Assembly: GCA_963734815.1 (NCBI GenBank)
Contig: CAVTIH010000001.1
Span: forward strand, 744,001 to 808,000
Length of the DNA: 64,000 nt
Reading direction: 5' to 3'
From: Palsa-744 sp963734815
GTDB lineage: Bacteria; Actinomycetota; Thermoleophilia; Solirubrobacterales; Solirubrobacteraceae
Part shown: positions 18,233 to 26,303 of the stretch, in pieces
How positions within the stretch are numbered: position 1 is the stretch's first letter
How the letters are laid out: each line of letters begins with the position of its first letter
Position numbers and translations under genes: made by a program
The notes under the pieces: generated by a model
Told to the model about the DNA's origin: nothing
Database searches by the model: none
The model's input: the letters and a program-made list of their open reading frames with translations, nothing else

Positions 18233-19743
18233 GCGGCACACGCTGGTGGCGCCGGCGTCAGGAGACCGCGGTCTCCGAGCTGCAGAAGCGTTCCAATCCG
18301 GTGCGCACCGGAATCGTCTTCCTGGTCGTCCTGGTTGTCGGCGTGTACTTCGGCTTCACCAAACACATCCCGTTCAAACACGGCTATCGCCTCCACGCGG
18401 TGTTCAGCTCGTCGGTCAACGTGCGTCCCAAGTCGCCGGTGCGGATCGCGGGCGTCACCGTCGGCACCGTCACCTCGACGAGCCTGGAGAGCAGTCACGC
18501 GGCGCTCGTGACGATGGAAATCGAAGGCAAGGGGCTGCCGATCCACTCCGACGCGACGCTCAAGATCCGCCCGAAGATCTTCCTCGAAGGCAACTGGTTC
18601 GTCGAACTGCAGCCCGGCAGCCCCTCCGCGCCGGATCTCTCCTCGGGCGCCACGATCCCGGTCACGCAGACGTCCGAGCCGGTGCAGCTCGACCAGCTGC
18701 TCGACGCGCTCAACACCGACACGCGCGCCAACCTGCAGACCTTCCTGGTCGAATACGGAGCGGCGCTCACCGCCAAGCCGACCCCAGCTGAGAACGCCGA
18801 ACAGTCCCCGGAAGTAGGCGGCCTGAACATGGCACAGGCGCTCAACAAGGCCTACCGGCTAGGGCCGGAGGCGTTGCGCGACGGCACGATCGTCAACCAG
18901 GCCTTCGCCGGCACCGAAACCCACGATCTCTCCAAGCTGTTTGCGAGCATCGAAAAAGTCAGCGCCGAACTTGACGTGCACGAGCAGGCGCTCGGCGAAT
19001 TCGTCGGCCACTTCAACACCTTCCTGCACATCCTTGCGGCGCAGGGGCCGAGCCTGCGCACGGCGGTCGCCGAACTGCCGCGGGCGCTGCACGGTACCGA
19101 ACAGGCTTTCGCCGCACTGCGGGGTGCCGCGCCCTCGATCAGGACCTTCGCGCTCGACCTGATCCCCGGCGTGGAACAGATCCCCGCCACGGACGCCGCC
19201 GCCTTCCCCTGGATCGAACAGGTGCGGGCATCGCTGAAACCGAACGAGCTCGGTGGCGTCGCCGCGGCGCTGCACACCGCTGCGCCGGAGATCGCCTCCG
19301 TCACCGCCGGGCAGGTCGCCTTCCAGCCGCAGCTCACCAACTTCAGCAAGTGCCTGAGCAAGGTGCTGTACCCAGCCGGCTCCACCAAGCTCCAGGATGG
19401 CGCCAACACCACCGGGTCCACCGCCGAACGGGAATTCTGGTACGCGTTGGCGGGCGTGGCCGGCCTCAGCCAGAACTTCGACGCCAACGGTGCGGCTCCG
19501 CGCTTCATCGCGGGCGGCGCCGTCGGCAACACGCTGCTCTCGCCCCCCGCGACCATCGCGAAGCCGGGCGCGCCCACGACCGGTAGTACGCTGATCGCCC
19601 AGACGCGCCTGACCCCCGAAGGCACCAGCCCGCGCTTCACCGGCAACGAGCCGCCGTACAAGCCGCTCGTGCCCTGCTACACGCAGAAGCTGCCCGAATT
19701 CAATGGCCCGCTGTCGCACGGGCCAGCGGATGGGGGTGGATGA
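18229..19743 (+). CDS. MCE domain protein (fourth)
   Basis: A 504-residue protein starting at the ATG that overlaps the previous stop. A basic cytoplasmic head (MSGTRWWRRRQETAVSELQK) precedes one membrane span (about 26-43). The Mce domain reads YRLHAVFSSSVNVRPKSPVR, IAGVTVGTVTS and IRPKIFLEGNWFVELQPGS, the last being the strand most like classical Mce proteins. VQLDQLLDALNTDTRANLQTF begins the helical part. Position and layout fit a subunit of the same lipid-transfer complex. The next ATG overlaps the stop by four bases. Confidence 0.9.
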   Translation: MSGTRWWRRRQETAVSELQKRSNPVRTGIVFLVVLVVGVYFGFTKHIPFKHGYRLHAVFSSSVNVRPKSPVRIAGVTVGTVTSTSLESSHAALVTMEIEGKGLPIHSDATLKIRPKIFLEGNWFVELQPGSPSAPDLSSGATIPVTQTSEPVQLDQLLDALNTDTRANLQTFLVEYGAALTAKPTPAENAEQSPEVGGLNMAQALNKAYRLGPEALRDGTIVNQAFAGTETHDLSKLFASIEKVSAELDVHEQALGEFVGHFNTFLHILAAQGPSLRTAVAELPRALHGTEQAFAALRGAAPSIRTFALDLIPGVEQIPATDAAAFPWIEQVRASLKPNELGGVAAALHTAAPEIASVTAGQVAFQPQLTNFSKCLSKVLYPAGSTKLQDGANTTGSTAEREFWYALAGVAGLSQNFDANGAAPRFIAGGAVGNTLLSPPATIAKPGAPTTGSTLIAQTRLTPEGTSPRFTGNEPPYKPLVPCYTQKLPEFNGPLSHGPADGGG

Positions 19744-21245
19744 TGGCCCCGGATGAGGCACGCGAGGGCGGGCGCGGGGTCCGCGACCAGATCGAGCGCT
19801 ACCGCACAGCGTTCATCGCCGTCGTGACGATGATCGTGATCGCGGCGGGAAGTGCCGGCTACATCCTTGCCCACGAGCGCCTCTCGGTGCCCGCATGGGT
19901 GCCGATCCTCGGCCACGAATCGTTCGTGCTGAGGGGGGAATTCTCGACCGCGCAGGCGGTCACGCCCGGCCAGGGCCAGTCGGTCACGATCGCCGGCGCG
20001 AAAGTCGGCGAAATCTCAAGCGTGGAACTACGGGATGGCAGGGCGTTGGTAAGCATGATCCTGACGCCCAAGTACGCCAAGTACATCTACCGCGACGCCA
20101 CGGCGCTGCTACGTCCCAAGACCGGGCTGAAGGATGAGACGGTCGAGATCTCGCCCGGCAGTCCCTCCTCCGGGCGGGTGTCCGGCGGGTACACGATCCC
20201 GGTCACGCAGACCTCTCCCGACGGCAACCTCGACGAATTCCTCGCCTCGTTCGACACCGAAACGCGTGCGCTCCTGCAGGCGCTGCTCGCAGGCGTCGGC
20301 GAAGGCCTGAACGGCAACTCGGCCAACCTCTCGGCGACGTTCAAGCGCTTCGCGCCGCTCGCCCACGAGTTCACCGAAATCGGCCGCGAAGTCGCCAAAC
20401 GCCAGTACTACGTCGAACACGGAATCCACAACTTCCGCCTGCTGATGGAAGCGCTCGGCAGCAAAGACACCAAGCTCGCCCAGTCGGTCGAGTACGGCAA
20501 CGCCGTGTTCGCGACCTTCTCGAAGGAGGACCGCCAGGTGCAGGAAACCCTGCACGAGTTGCCCGGCGTGCTCAAACAGGCCAACCATGGTTTTGGCAAG
20601 CTCGCGACCGCCGCCCGCGTTACCGGCAACACACTGCACGCGCTCGAGCCCTTCGCCGCCGGGCTAGCGCCAGAGCAGAAGTCGGTGCGAGTCTCCCTCA
20701 ATACGACCACGCCGATCCTCAAGAACGAGGTCAGGCCGCTGTTCCGTCAGATCCTGCCAGTGCTCCAACAGCTGGAGCCCTCGCTGAAGGATTTCACACA
20801 GTCCTCCCCGCAGCTGACCACCGCCTTCACGGTGATCAACGAATTCTTCAACGAGCTCGCCTACAACCCCGGGCCCAACCAGGGCGGCTTCCTCTTCTAC
20901 CTCGACTGGGCCAACCACGACCTCAACAGCGTCGTCGCGCAGGGCGATGCGCATGGGGCCGAGGGCCAGGCGCTGCTGTACTTCAACTGCGCGCAGCTAT
21001 ACCCGGTCAACATCCTGAAAGCCGCGGCGGGAGCCGACCGGACCGCGAATCTGATCATCGGCCTGCTCAACCCGCCCACTACGGCAGAGTGCAAGGCGGC
21101 ACTGGCGCCCAGTTCGGCGGCGGCCAAAGCAGCAAGTCTGCGCACCGGGGTCAGCTCGGCCGCACTGATGGCCGATCGCGTCTTCGGCCAAGGCCCAGAT
21201 GCGACCGCACTAACGCCGAGCGCGGCGTTGGGAGGGAACCACTGA
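19740..21245 (+). CDS. MCE domain protein (fifth)
   Basis: A 501-residue protein with two adjacent ATG codons (19740 and 19743), the first overlapping the preceding stop. One membrane span (about residues 24-44). Mce domain: FVLRGEFSTAQAVTPGQGQS, IAGAKVGEISSV and ALLRPKTGLKDETVEISPGS. LDEFLASFDTETRALLQALL opens the helical region. The C terminus holds two Cys in FNCAQLYP and TTAECKAAL. As with its paralogues, GAA is the main glutamate codon. It overlaps the sixth gene by one base (TGATG). Confidence 0.9.
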   Translation: MMAPDEAREGGRGVRDQIERYRTAFIAVVTMIVIAAGSAGYILAHERLSVPAWVPILGHESFVLRGEFSTAQAVTPGQGQSVTIAGAKVGEISSVELRDGRALVSMILTPKYAKYIYRDATALLRPKTGLKDETVEISPGSPSSGRVSGGYTIPVTQTSPDGNLDEFLASFDTETRALLQALLAGVGEGLNGNSANLSATFKRFAPLAHEFTEIGREVAKRQYYVEHGIHNFRLLMEALGSKDTKLAQSVEYGNAVFATFSKEDRQVQETLHELPGVLKQANHGFGKLATAARVTGNTLHALEPFAAGLAPEQKSVRVSLNTTTPILKNEVRPLFRQILPVLQQLEPSLKDFTQSSPQLTTAFTVINEFFNELAYNPGPNQGGFLFYLDWANHDLNSVVAQGDAHGAEGQALLYFNCAQLYPVNILKAAAGADRTANLIIGLLNPPTTAECKAALAPSSAAAKAASLRTGVSSAALMADRVFGQGPDATALTPSAALGGNH

Positions 21246-22825
21246 TGCAGAAGCGTGCGCCAACACTCGCCAACATCCTCGTGATCGTGCTGTTCGCCCT
21301 GAGCTGCTTCGGTCTGCTGCTGTTCCTGTGGGACTCCTTCGGCGGCCCGGTACCGCTGAAGCCGAAGGGCTACCGCTTCACCGTCCAGCTCTCGCGTACG
21401 CTGGCGCTGGCCGAACAATCCGACGTGCGCATCAGGGGCGTCGACGTCGGCCATGTGGTCGGCCTCGGGACACACGCCAACGGGACGACCGACGTGACCA
21501 TCGAAATGGATCATCAGTACGCGCCGATCTCCCCAGCGGACCGTCTTGTTCTGCGCCAGAAGACACTGCTGGGGGAGACCTACGTCGAACTGCTCCCGCC
21601 GGGCACCCCCGGGCCGGGTGGCACCGAAGAAGGGCAGGGTCAGCCCCGGGGGGCCGGGCTCCAGAACGCAGATGTGGTGAGCGGTCATCCAATCCCCGAC
21701 GGCGGGCGGCTGTCGTCCACCCAGGTCGATCCGGCGGTGACGCTCGATGACATCCTCTACGCACTCAACCCCAAGACACGCGCCGCGTTCAAAGTCTGGC
21801 AGCAGGCGCAGGCCGCCGCGATCAACGGGCGCGGAGAACAGATCAACGCGAACATCGCCGAGCTCGAACCGTTCGTGGAAAATGCCAACAAGCTGGTCGC
21901 GATCCTCGCCTCACAAGAAGGCGCGGTGACAGCGGTCGTGCACAACACCGGCGTGCTGTTCGACGCGCTCACCGAACGCGGCAACCAGTTGCGCGGGTTC
22001 ATCGTCAACGGCGAGCGCACCTTCCACGCGCTCGGTGCGAGCAGCGCCCAGTGGGCCAACGCCTTCCGCCTGTTGCCGACCTTCGAGCGCAGTGGGTCGG
22101 CGACGCTGCGCGAATTCGACGACCTCGCCACCGCGGCGAGCCCCGTGCTCGAAGAGTCGAAGGCGTGGGAGCGCGAGCTGACGCCGCTGCTGGAAGGGGT
22201 GCAGGCGTTCACGCCCGACTTCAACAACCTGCTCACCAACCTCGGCCCGTTCAACAGCGCCTCCAAGAAGGGCCTGCCGGCGTTCGAACGCGTGTTGAGC
22301 CAGCTTACGCCGCTGCTCGGCAACGTCACGCCGCCGCTGCGCAACTTCGAGCCCTTCCTGAAGTTCACTGGCGAGTACGTCCCCGAGCTGCAGGCGCTGT
22401 TCGCCAACGCCACCGCCGCCACCGAGGCGCACGACAAAAACGCGGACACCACCAACGGCCAGATTCAGCACTATCTGCGTGCCCTGCAGACGATCAATCC
22501 CGAAGGTCTCGCGGTGTACAACCAGCGGATCGGGACCAACCGCGCCAACCCCTACTTCCAGCCCGAAGGCTTCCGGCTGCTGGGCAAGGGCGGACTTCAG
22601 GTCTTCAGCACAGCGGCCTGCGCGGACTCGGCGCCGTCGGTCAATCCCGAAACCGCCAACGAAACGGTGCCGAAGAGCATCATCCAACAGATGATCGAAG
22701 ACCACCTTGTCAACGGTCCCGAAAGCGCGACCAACAAGGTCGGGGCGCCCGCCTGCACGCAGCAGCCGCCCTTCACGTGGGAAGGCGCCACCAGCCAGTT
22801 CCCGCAGGTTACGAGAGCGAAATAG
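21245..22825 (+). CDS. MCE domain protein (sixth)
   Basis: A 526-residue protein beginning MQKRAPTLANILVIVLFALS, a membrane anchor at about residues 9-29. Mce domain: YRFTVQLSRTLALAEQSDVR, IRGVDVGHVVGLG and LRQKTLLGETYVELLPPG. A Gly/Gln-rich insert of about 25 residues follows before VTLDDILYALNPKTRAAFKV. It is the last gene of the run, so six Mce subunits are encoded as in mycobacterial mceA-F operons, where they form a hexamer. Its stop lies one base from the end of the convergent TetR gene, leaving no room for a terminator. Confidence 0.9.
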   Translation: MQKRAPTLANILVIVLFALSCFGLLLFLWDSFGGPVPLKPKGYRFTVQLSRTLALAEQSDVRIRGVDVGHVVGLGTHANGTTDVTIEMDHQYAPISPADRLVLRQKTLLGETYVELLPPGTPGPGGTEEGQGQPRGAGLQNADVVSGHPIPDGGRLSSTQVDPAVTLDDILYALNPKTRAAFKVWQQAQAAAINGRGEQINANIAELEPFVENANKLVAILASQEGAVTAVVHNTGVLFDALTERGNQLRGFIVNGERTFHALGASSAQWANAFRLLPTFERSGSATLREFDDLATAASPVLEESKAWERELTPLLEGVQAFTPDFNNLLTNLGPFNSASKKGLPAFERVLSQLTPLLGNVTPPLRNFEPFLKFTGEYVPELQALFANATAATEAHDKNADTTNGQIQHYLRALQTINPEGLAVYNQRIGTNRANPYFQPEGFRLLGKGGLQVFSTAACADSAPSVNPETANETVPKSIIQQMIEDHLVNGPESATNKVGAPACTQQPPFTWEGATSQFPQVTRAK

Positions 22826-22826
22826 A

Positions 22827-23504
22827 CTAGGCGCTACGAACCGGCTCCTTGGCATACGCCGCCACGATCGCGCGGTGGTGGCCAAGGTAGGGGAGCATCG
22901 CGAAGTAAGCGAGGTCGCCGCGCAGGCGGGGCAACTCGCCGGTACGGTCCTCCAGGGCCCGGCGGTGCAGGATCGAGGCGATCCCGCCGACCATCGCCTC
23001 CGACGTGTAGGGGGGCAGCAGGTCGGGGTTGGCGCAATGGAAGCGACCCTCCTCCAGCAGCGGCGGGAAGAGTCTCAGCAGCGCATGGTGGCGCTCGCCC
23101 GCGGCGGGACAGGCGCAGAGGCTCTCAACCAGCACCACGCGTGCTCCGTCGGGGTCCTCGGCGAGCGCCCTCAGTAGGGCGTCCAGGCCTCCGCGGACGC
23201 GCTCGGGCCAGGGCAAGGTGCGCTCCACACGCTCGCGTATCCTGCCCTCGATTCGTGCGATCAGCGCATCGAGCGCCTGCAGGAAGCACTCTTCCTTGTC
23301 CGCGAAATGCTCGTCGAAAACGGCCGGCGCGACCTTTGCTGTCTGTAGCACCCGCTCCATCGTGGTGCGGTCGTAGCCGCGGTAGGAGACGGTGGCAATC
23401 ATCGCGTCGAGCATGCGCACGCGCGGGTCACGAGCCTGGTGGGTGGGGCAGACAGGGGAGCCGGCAGGTTGTTGCCGGGCGCCGGAGTGGCTGCTGTGCA
23501 ACAT
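22827..23504 (-). CDS. TetR family transcriptional regulator
   Basis: A 225-residue regulator. The N-terminal helix-turn-helix covers about residues 30-75 (MLDAMIATVSYRGYDRTTME, VLQTAKVAPAVFDEHFADKE). The C-terminal ligand domain is typical of repressors that sense lipids or acyl-CoAs, but the ligand is unknown. GGGAGGAAAG supports the start. A promoter and a 21-bp palindrome lie 100-140 bases upstream, so autoregulation is likely. The gene converges on the Mce operon with a one-base gap, which makes the operon a candidate target, although no matching palindrome was found before the first Mce gene. Confidence 0.88.
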   Translation of the reverse strand: MLHSSHSGARQQPAGSPVCPTHQARDPRVRMLDAMIATVSYRGYDRTTMERVLQTAKVAPAVFDEHFADKEECFLQALDALIARIEGRIRERVERTLPWPERVRGGLDALLRALAEDPDGARVVLVESLCACPAAGERHHALLRLFPPLLEEGRFHCANPDLLPPYTSEAMVGGIASILHRRALEDRTGELPRLRGDLAYFAMLPYLGHHRAIVAAYAKEPVRSA

Positions 23505-23603
23505 CTTTCCTCCCTCCCTGCCCGGCGAAGGAGCGGGTGGAGGAGCGCGACAAACGCGCCGCGTTTCCAGGCGCTGAATCCCCGGACTGTGGGTTTCCCT
23601 CTC

Positions 23604-23624
23604 CTACTCTCCTCTAGAGAGTAG
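23604..23624. promoter_or_regulatory. 21-bp palindromic operator of the TetR gene
   Basis: CTACTCTC (23604-23611), spacer CTCTA, and GAGAGTAG (23617-23624) make a perfect 8+5+8 palindrome. It overlaps the -10 box of the TetR promoter, as expected for TetR-type autorepression. Confidence 0.6.
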
Positions 23625-23647
23625 ACCCGTGGAGATGGCGTTGTCAA
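23618..23647 (-). promoter_or_regulatory. Promoter of the TetR gene
   Basis: Reading the minus strand, TTGACA (23647-23642) is followed after 18 bases by TACTCT (23623-23618). Both hexamers fit a housekeeping sigma factor. The start site would fall inside the palindrome, leaving a leader of roughly 105 bases before the ATG. Confidence 0.6.
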
Positions 23648-23725
23648 GGGCCAGTTGCACTTGCCAAGGGACGGGCCGTCGAGCCGCCGGGGCCTACCTT
23701 GGTTGAGCCCCGAGTGCGGTCTGCC

Positions 23726-24448
23726 CTATCTTGGTTGGACCCCGAGAGGCGTCGGCGTGTCCGAGTGCGATGTCGGCGTGTCCGAGCGCGATCGGCGATC
23801 AGAGGACGATCGGGCGATCCCGGTGATCGTCGAGCGTCGGGCGATCGGCTCGCCTTCGCCGGCCGGCGCTTGATCGATGTGCTCTCCGGGCACGTTGAGG
23901 AAGCGCAGCCGGTAGCGTCCCACCACGATCTCGTCGCCGTCCTTGAGCATCCCCCACTCGATCCGCTCACCGTTGACAAACACGCCGTTGAGGCTGCGAT
24001 CGTCGAGCACCCGCACTCCGTCGGGCTGGCGCACCAGCAGGGCGTGCCGGCGGGAGACGGTGGGATCGTCGAAGCGCACGTCTGCCGCCAGGCTGCGTCC
24101 TACCCGCGTCCACTCCTGGGTCAGCGCCACGAGCACGGTCTCGCCGTCCTCCTCGTAGGCGAGGTACTCGCCGGGATGCTCGATCTGCTCCTTCGCCTGC
24201 GCCAGCCACTCCAGCTCGTCCTCGACGGTGCCTTCGGGCGAGTAGGCTGCCGTGCCGGCGAGGTCCGGCGCACTGCTTTGGGCTAGGCGCCCCACGCTGA
24301 ACAGCGATGCGCGCACAAAGCTCGCGCCCCCGCAGCCAGGGCAGTCGCGCAGGGTGTCGGAGGCGGCCAGCGTCAGTACATAGCCGCAGCGCTGACAACG
24401 AAAGGATCCCGCTCCCGCCATCGTGCCCGAGGTTAGTGACTCCACCAT
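23726..24448 (-). CDS. Zinc-ribbon and FHA domain protein
   Basis: A 240-residue protein. The N terminus holds a zinc ribbon with two CxxC pairs (FRCQRCGY and RDCPGCGG, about residues 17-41). After an acidic linker, an FHA domain (about 105-185) shows VGRSLAADV, SRRHALLV and LNGVFVNGERI, the phosphothreonine-binding residues. FHA proteins usually bind phosphorylated partners in Ser/Thr kinase signalling; no such kinase is in the window. AGGAG seven bases upstream supports the ATG at 24448; MAGAGSF at 24421 is the alternative. The last 15-20 residues are encoded by a tandem 21-bp repeat and read as SDTPT repeats, so that tail may be poorly conserved. Confidence 0.85.
   Translation of the reverse strand: MVESLTSGTMAGAGSFRCQRCGYVLTLAASDTLRDCPGCGGASFVRASLFSVGRLAQSSAPDLAGTAAYSPEGTVEDELEWLAQAKEQIEHPGEYLAYEEDGETVLVALTQEWTRVGRSLAADVRFDDPTVSRRHALLVRQPDGVRVLDDRSLNGVFVNGERIEWGMLKDGDEIVVGRYRLRFLNVPGEHIDQAPAGEGEPIARRSTITGIARSSSDRRSRSDTPTSHSDTPTPLGVQPR
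23751..23792. repeat. Tandem 21-bp direct repeat
   Basis: Two adjacent 21-bp units (23751-23771 and 23772-23792) differ at one position. They encode the repeated SDTPT near the C terminus of the FHA protein. A second imperfect direct repeat (CTTGGTTG..CCCCGAG, at about 23698 and 23731) lies just beyond. Confidence 0.7.
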
Positions 24449-24785
24449 CTCACAGCTCCTCTTCTCCTGTTGGGATACGTCCCGGCGCCCATCTGCCGGC
24501 AGACCCTGGGTGAATCATAACCGCACTTTCCCGCGGGGGTCTAAAAGGCTTGTAATTTTCTGGAGACTCGTAGTAGAGCCTGAGGTCTGCTTGCCTGAGA
24601 GCGGGTTGGGACTGGGGTAGCGAGGTCTTTCTACCCTGTCGTCGCAGCCTCCAAACAGGCGCCGAGGCTCGGGAGCGGGCGGGCCGCTGGGTGGCGAGCG
24701 CCTAGAGCCGAAGGCCGGGAGGCCCAATGGTCTACGGGCGCTGAAACCGGGAGGAGATGGCCGCCCGGCGGCGAAATCCCGTGGC
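24449..24785. other. Long intergenic region with several inverted repeats
   Basis: There are 337 bases between the divergent FHA and small zinc-ribbon genes. GGGTAG/CTACCC arms form a hairpin at about 24615-24636, and from 24655 to 24780 the plus strand is very G-rich with several short inverted repeats and a purine-rich GGGAGGAG. No known riboswitch class was recognised. A structured 5' leader of the downstream gene is possible but unproven. Confidence 0.3.
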
Positions 24786-25070
24786 ATGTCTCCCGCGACA
24801 GTCACAGACATCGAGCAGTTCGAGCGCATGCTCCTGCGCCGCGGCGTGGGCGTGTTGACGTCCGATCGCAATCGCTGCGTCGACTGCGGGCGTACTCCGT
24901 TGGTGGGCGAGCGTGTGCACGTCTACGAAGAGCACGGCGGGGGAGTCGTCTGCGAGCTCTGCCGACCCCTGCGCCGCGGGCGTCCGGCGACCACCGAGAC
25001 GGTGCGCCACTCGCCGCACGGCAACGGCGTGCGCCTGATGGCGCTAGCCGATCTTCGATCGGTGGCGTAG
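24786..25070 (+). CDS. Small zinc-ribbon-like protein
   Basis: A 94-residue protein with two cysteine pairs, CVDCGRTPLVGERVHVYE and VVCELC, about 25 residues apart, as in treble-clef or zinc-ribbon folds. The rest is basic. The FHA protein upstream also carries a zinc ribbon and the SRPBCC gene follows 37 bases downstream. The ATG at 24786 has no good ribosome-binding site. Function unknown; metal binding is inferred from the cysteines. Confidence 0.65.
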   Translation: MSPATVTDIEQFERMLLRRGVGVLTSDRNRCVDCGRTPLVGERVHVYEEHGGGVVCELCRPLRRGRPATTETVRHSPHGNGVRLMALADLRSVA

Positions 25071-25107
25071 CTTTCGTCCGCAGTGGCCCGATAAACTGCC
25101 GAGCGCG

Positions 25108-25602
25108 ATGGACCCCCTGACCGTCTCGATCCTGATCGACGCTCCCCGCGAGCGGGTGTTCGACTATCTGCAGGACATCGCCAACCATTCCGAGTTCACC
25201 GACCACTATCTGCGCGACTGGCACCTGACGCGCGAGAACTCCGTCGGCCGGGGCGCGGGGGCGCGTTTCCGCGTGGCTGCTCCGGGCAATCGCTTCAGTT
25301 GGGGGGACGTGACCTTCGCCGAGGTGGAGGCTCCGCACCGCATTGTCGAGGTCGGCCGCGGTGGCAAGACAAACCGCATCCGCACCCTTGGGGTCTACGA
25401 GCTTGCTCCCGGCGCCGGCAACACCACGCGCGTGCGGTACACGCTGGAGACCCAGCCCTCCACGCTGTCCGACCGCCTGATGGAGTCCCTCGGGGCGCGC
25501 GGGTGGCTGCGGCGCAAGAACGTCAAGGCGATGCGTCGCCTGCGCTCGATCATCGAGAGTGGCGAGGGGCGCGGCCAGCGCGTCACGGTCGCCGGCGGGT
25601 AG
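25108..25602 (+). CDS. SRPBCC family protein
   Basis: A 164-residue protein of the START/Bet v1-like (SRPBCC) superfamily, beginning VSILIDAPRERVFDYLQDIA, the usual first strand and helix, and ending in the long C-terminal helix. These proteins bind hydrophobic ligands in a deep pocket; the ligand is unknown. A TAAACT box lies ten bases before the ATG. The stop codon TAG forms part of the next gene's TAGACT box, which in turn is ten bases before the lipoprotein ATG, so both genes share the same short promoter layout. Confidence 0.78.
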   Translation: MDPLTVSILIDAPRERVFDYLQDIANHSEFTDHYLRDWHLTRENSVGRGAGARFRVAAPGNRFSWGDVTFAEVEAPHRIVEVGRGGKTNRIRTLGVYELAPGAGNTTRVRYTLETQPSTLSDRLMESLGARGWLRRKNVKAMRRLRSIIESGEGRGQRVTVAGG

Positions 25603-25615
25603 ACTGCCGCGTCGC

Positions 25616-26251
25616 ATGCATCGCCACCCGCGCAAGACACTGCTGAGGGCTCCCGCCAGAAGAGACGGTGGCTCTGGGGTCGTGTGGAGCCTGGCCCTAT
25701 TCGCCGTGCTCGCGGCGCTCGCGCTTGGGGCCTGCGGGGAATCGCACACCCGGGTCACGACCGGCACCTATGCGGGCGGCGGCGGAAAGAACGCGCCCTA
25801 CCTCAACGTCGGGTCGCTGGTCTACCAGGTGCAGATCTCGCGCGAGCTCAACCCCTACAACACCGAAGACTCCTCCTACCTGCTCGGGCTCACGCCCGCG
25901 CAGAGCAAGCTGAACCCCGGCGAAGAGTGGTTTGGAGTGTTCATGCAGGTCTACAACGAAAGCACCGTGCCGCATCCCGCCGCCACCGACTTCACGGTCG
26001 CCGACACCCAAGGCAACGTCTACCACCCGATCATCCCCGGCCCCGCCAACCTGTTTGCCTACCGCGGTGGGATCGTGCCCGCCAACAACCAGATCCCCGC
26101 CCCCAGTACCGTCGCCGCAGAGGGGCCCACGCAGGGTGAGTTGCTGCTGTACAGGATCAAAGTCGAATCGCTCGACAACCGGCCGTTTACGCTGAAGATC
26201 GTCGACCCGCGCGACCCCACGCAGACCGCCTCCGCGGAACTCGACGTCTAG
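25616..26251 (+). CDS. Predicted lipoprotein
   Basis: A 211-residue protein with a basic start, a hydrophobic segment and a lipobox (LALGAC, Cys40), so it should be lipidated and held on the outer face of the membrane. The mature part resembles secreted beta-sandwich domains: it has FGVFMQVYNESTVPHPAATD, FTVADTQGNVYHPI and a final LKIVDP. That arrangement recalls DUF4352-type domains in actinobacterial lipoproteins, but the match is only by eye. GAA dominates over GAG, as in other exported proteins here. A hairpin separates it from the convergent PBP gene. Confidence 0.75.
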   Translation: MHRHPRKTLLRAPARRDGGSGVVWSLALFAVLAALALGACGESHTRVTTGTYAGGGGKNAPYLNVGSLVYQVQISRELNPYNTEDSSYLLGLTPAQSKLNPGEEWFGVFMQVYNESTVPHPAATDFTVADTQGNVYHPIIPGPANLFAYRGGIVPANNQIPAPSTVAAEGPTQGELLLYRIKVESLDNRPFTLKIVDPRDPTQTASAELDV

Positions 26252-26262
26252 AGGGTGGCGCA

Positions 26263-26280
26263 GGCGGCCCGAAGGCCGCC
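26263..26280. terminator. Hairpin between convergent lipoprotein and PBP genes
   Basis: GGCGGCC (26263-26269) and GGCCGCC (26274-26280) form a 7-bp GC stem with a four-base CGAA loop, 12 bases after the lipoprotein stop and 24 bases before the end of the PBP gene. No U tract. Confidence 0.5.
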
Positions 26281-26303
26281 GAGCCGAGCCCCTCTTATGC
26301 CAG

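Noticed and set aside
24757..24860. Short frame from ATG 24757 behind GGGAGGAG, overlapping the zinc-ribbon gene
   Set aside because: The purine run abuts the ATG with no spacing and the product is Ser/Cys/Ala-rich with no coding signature.
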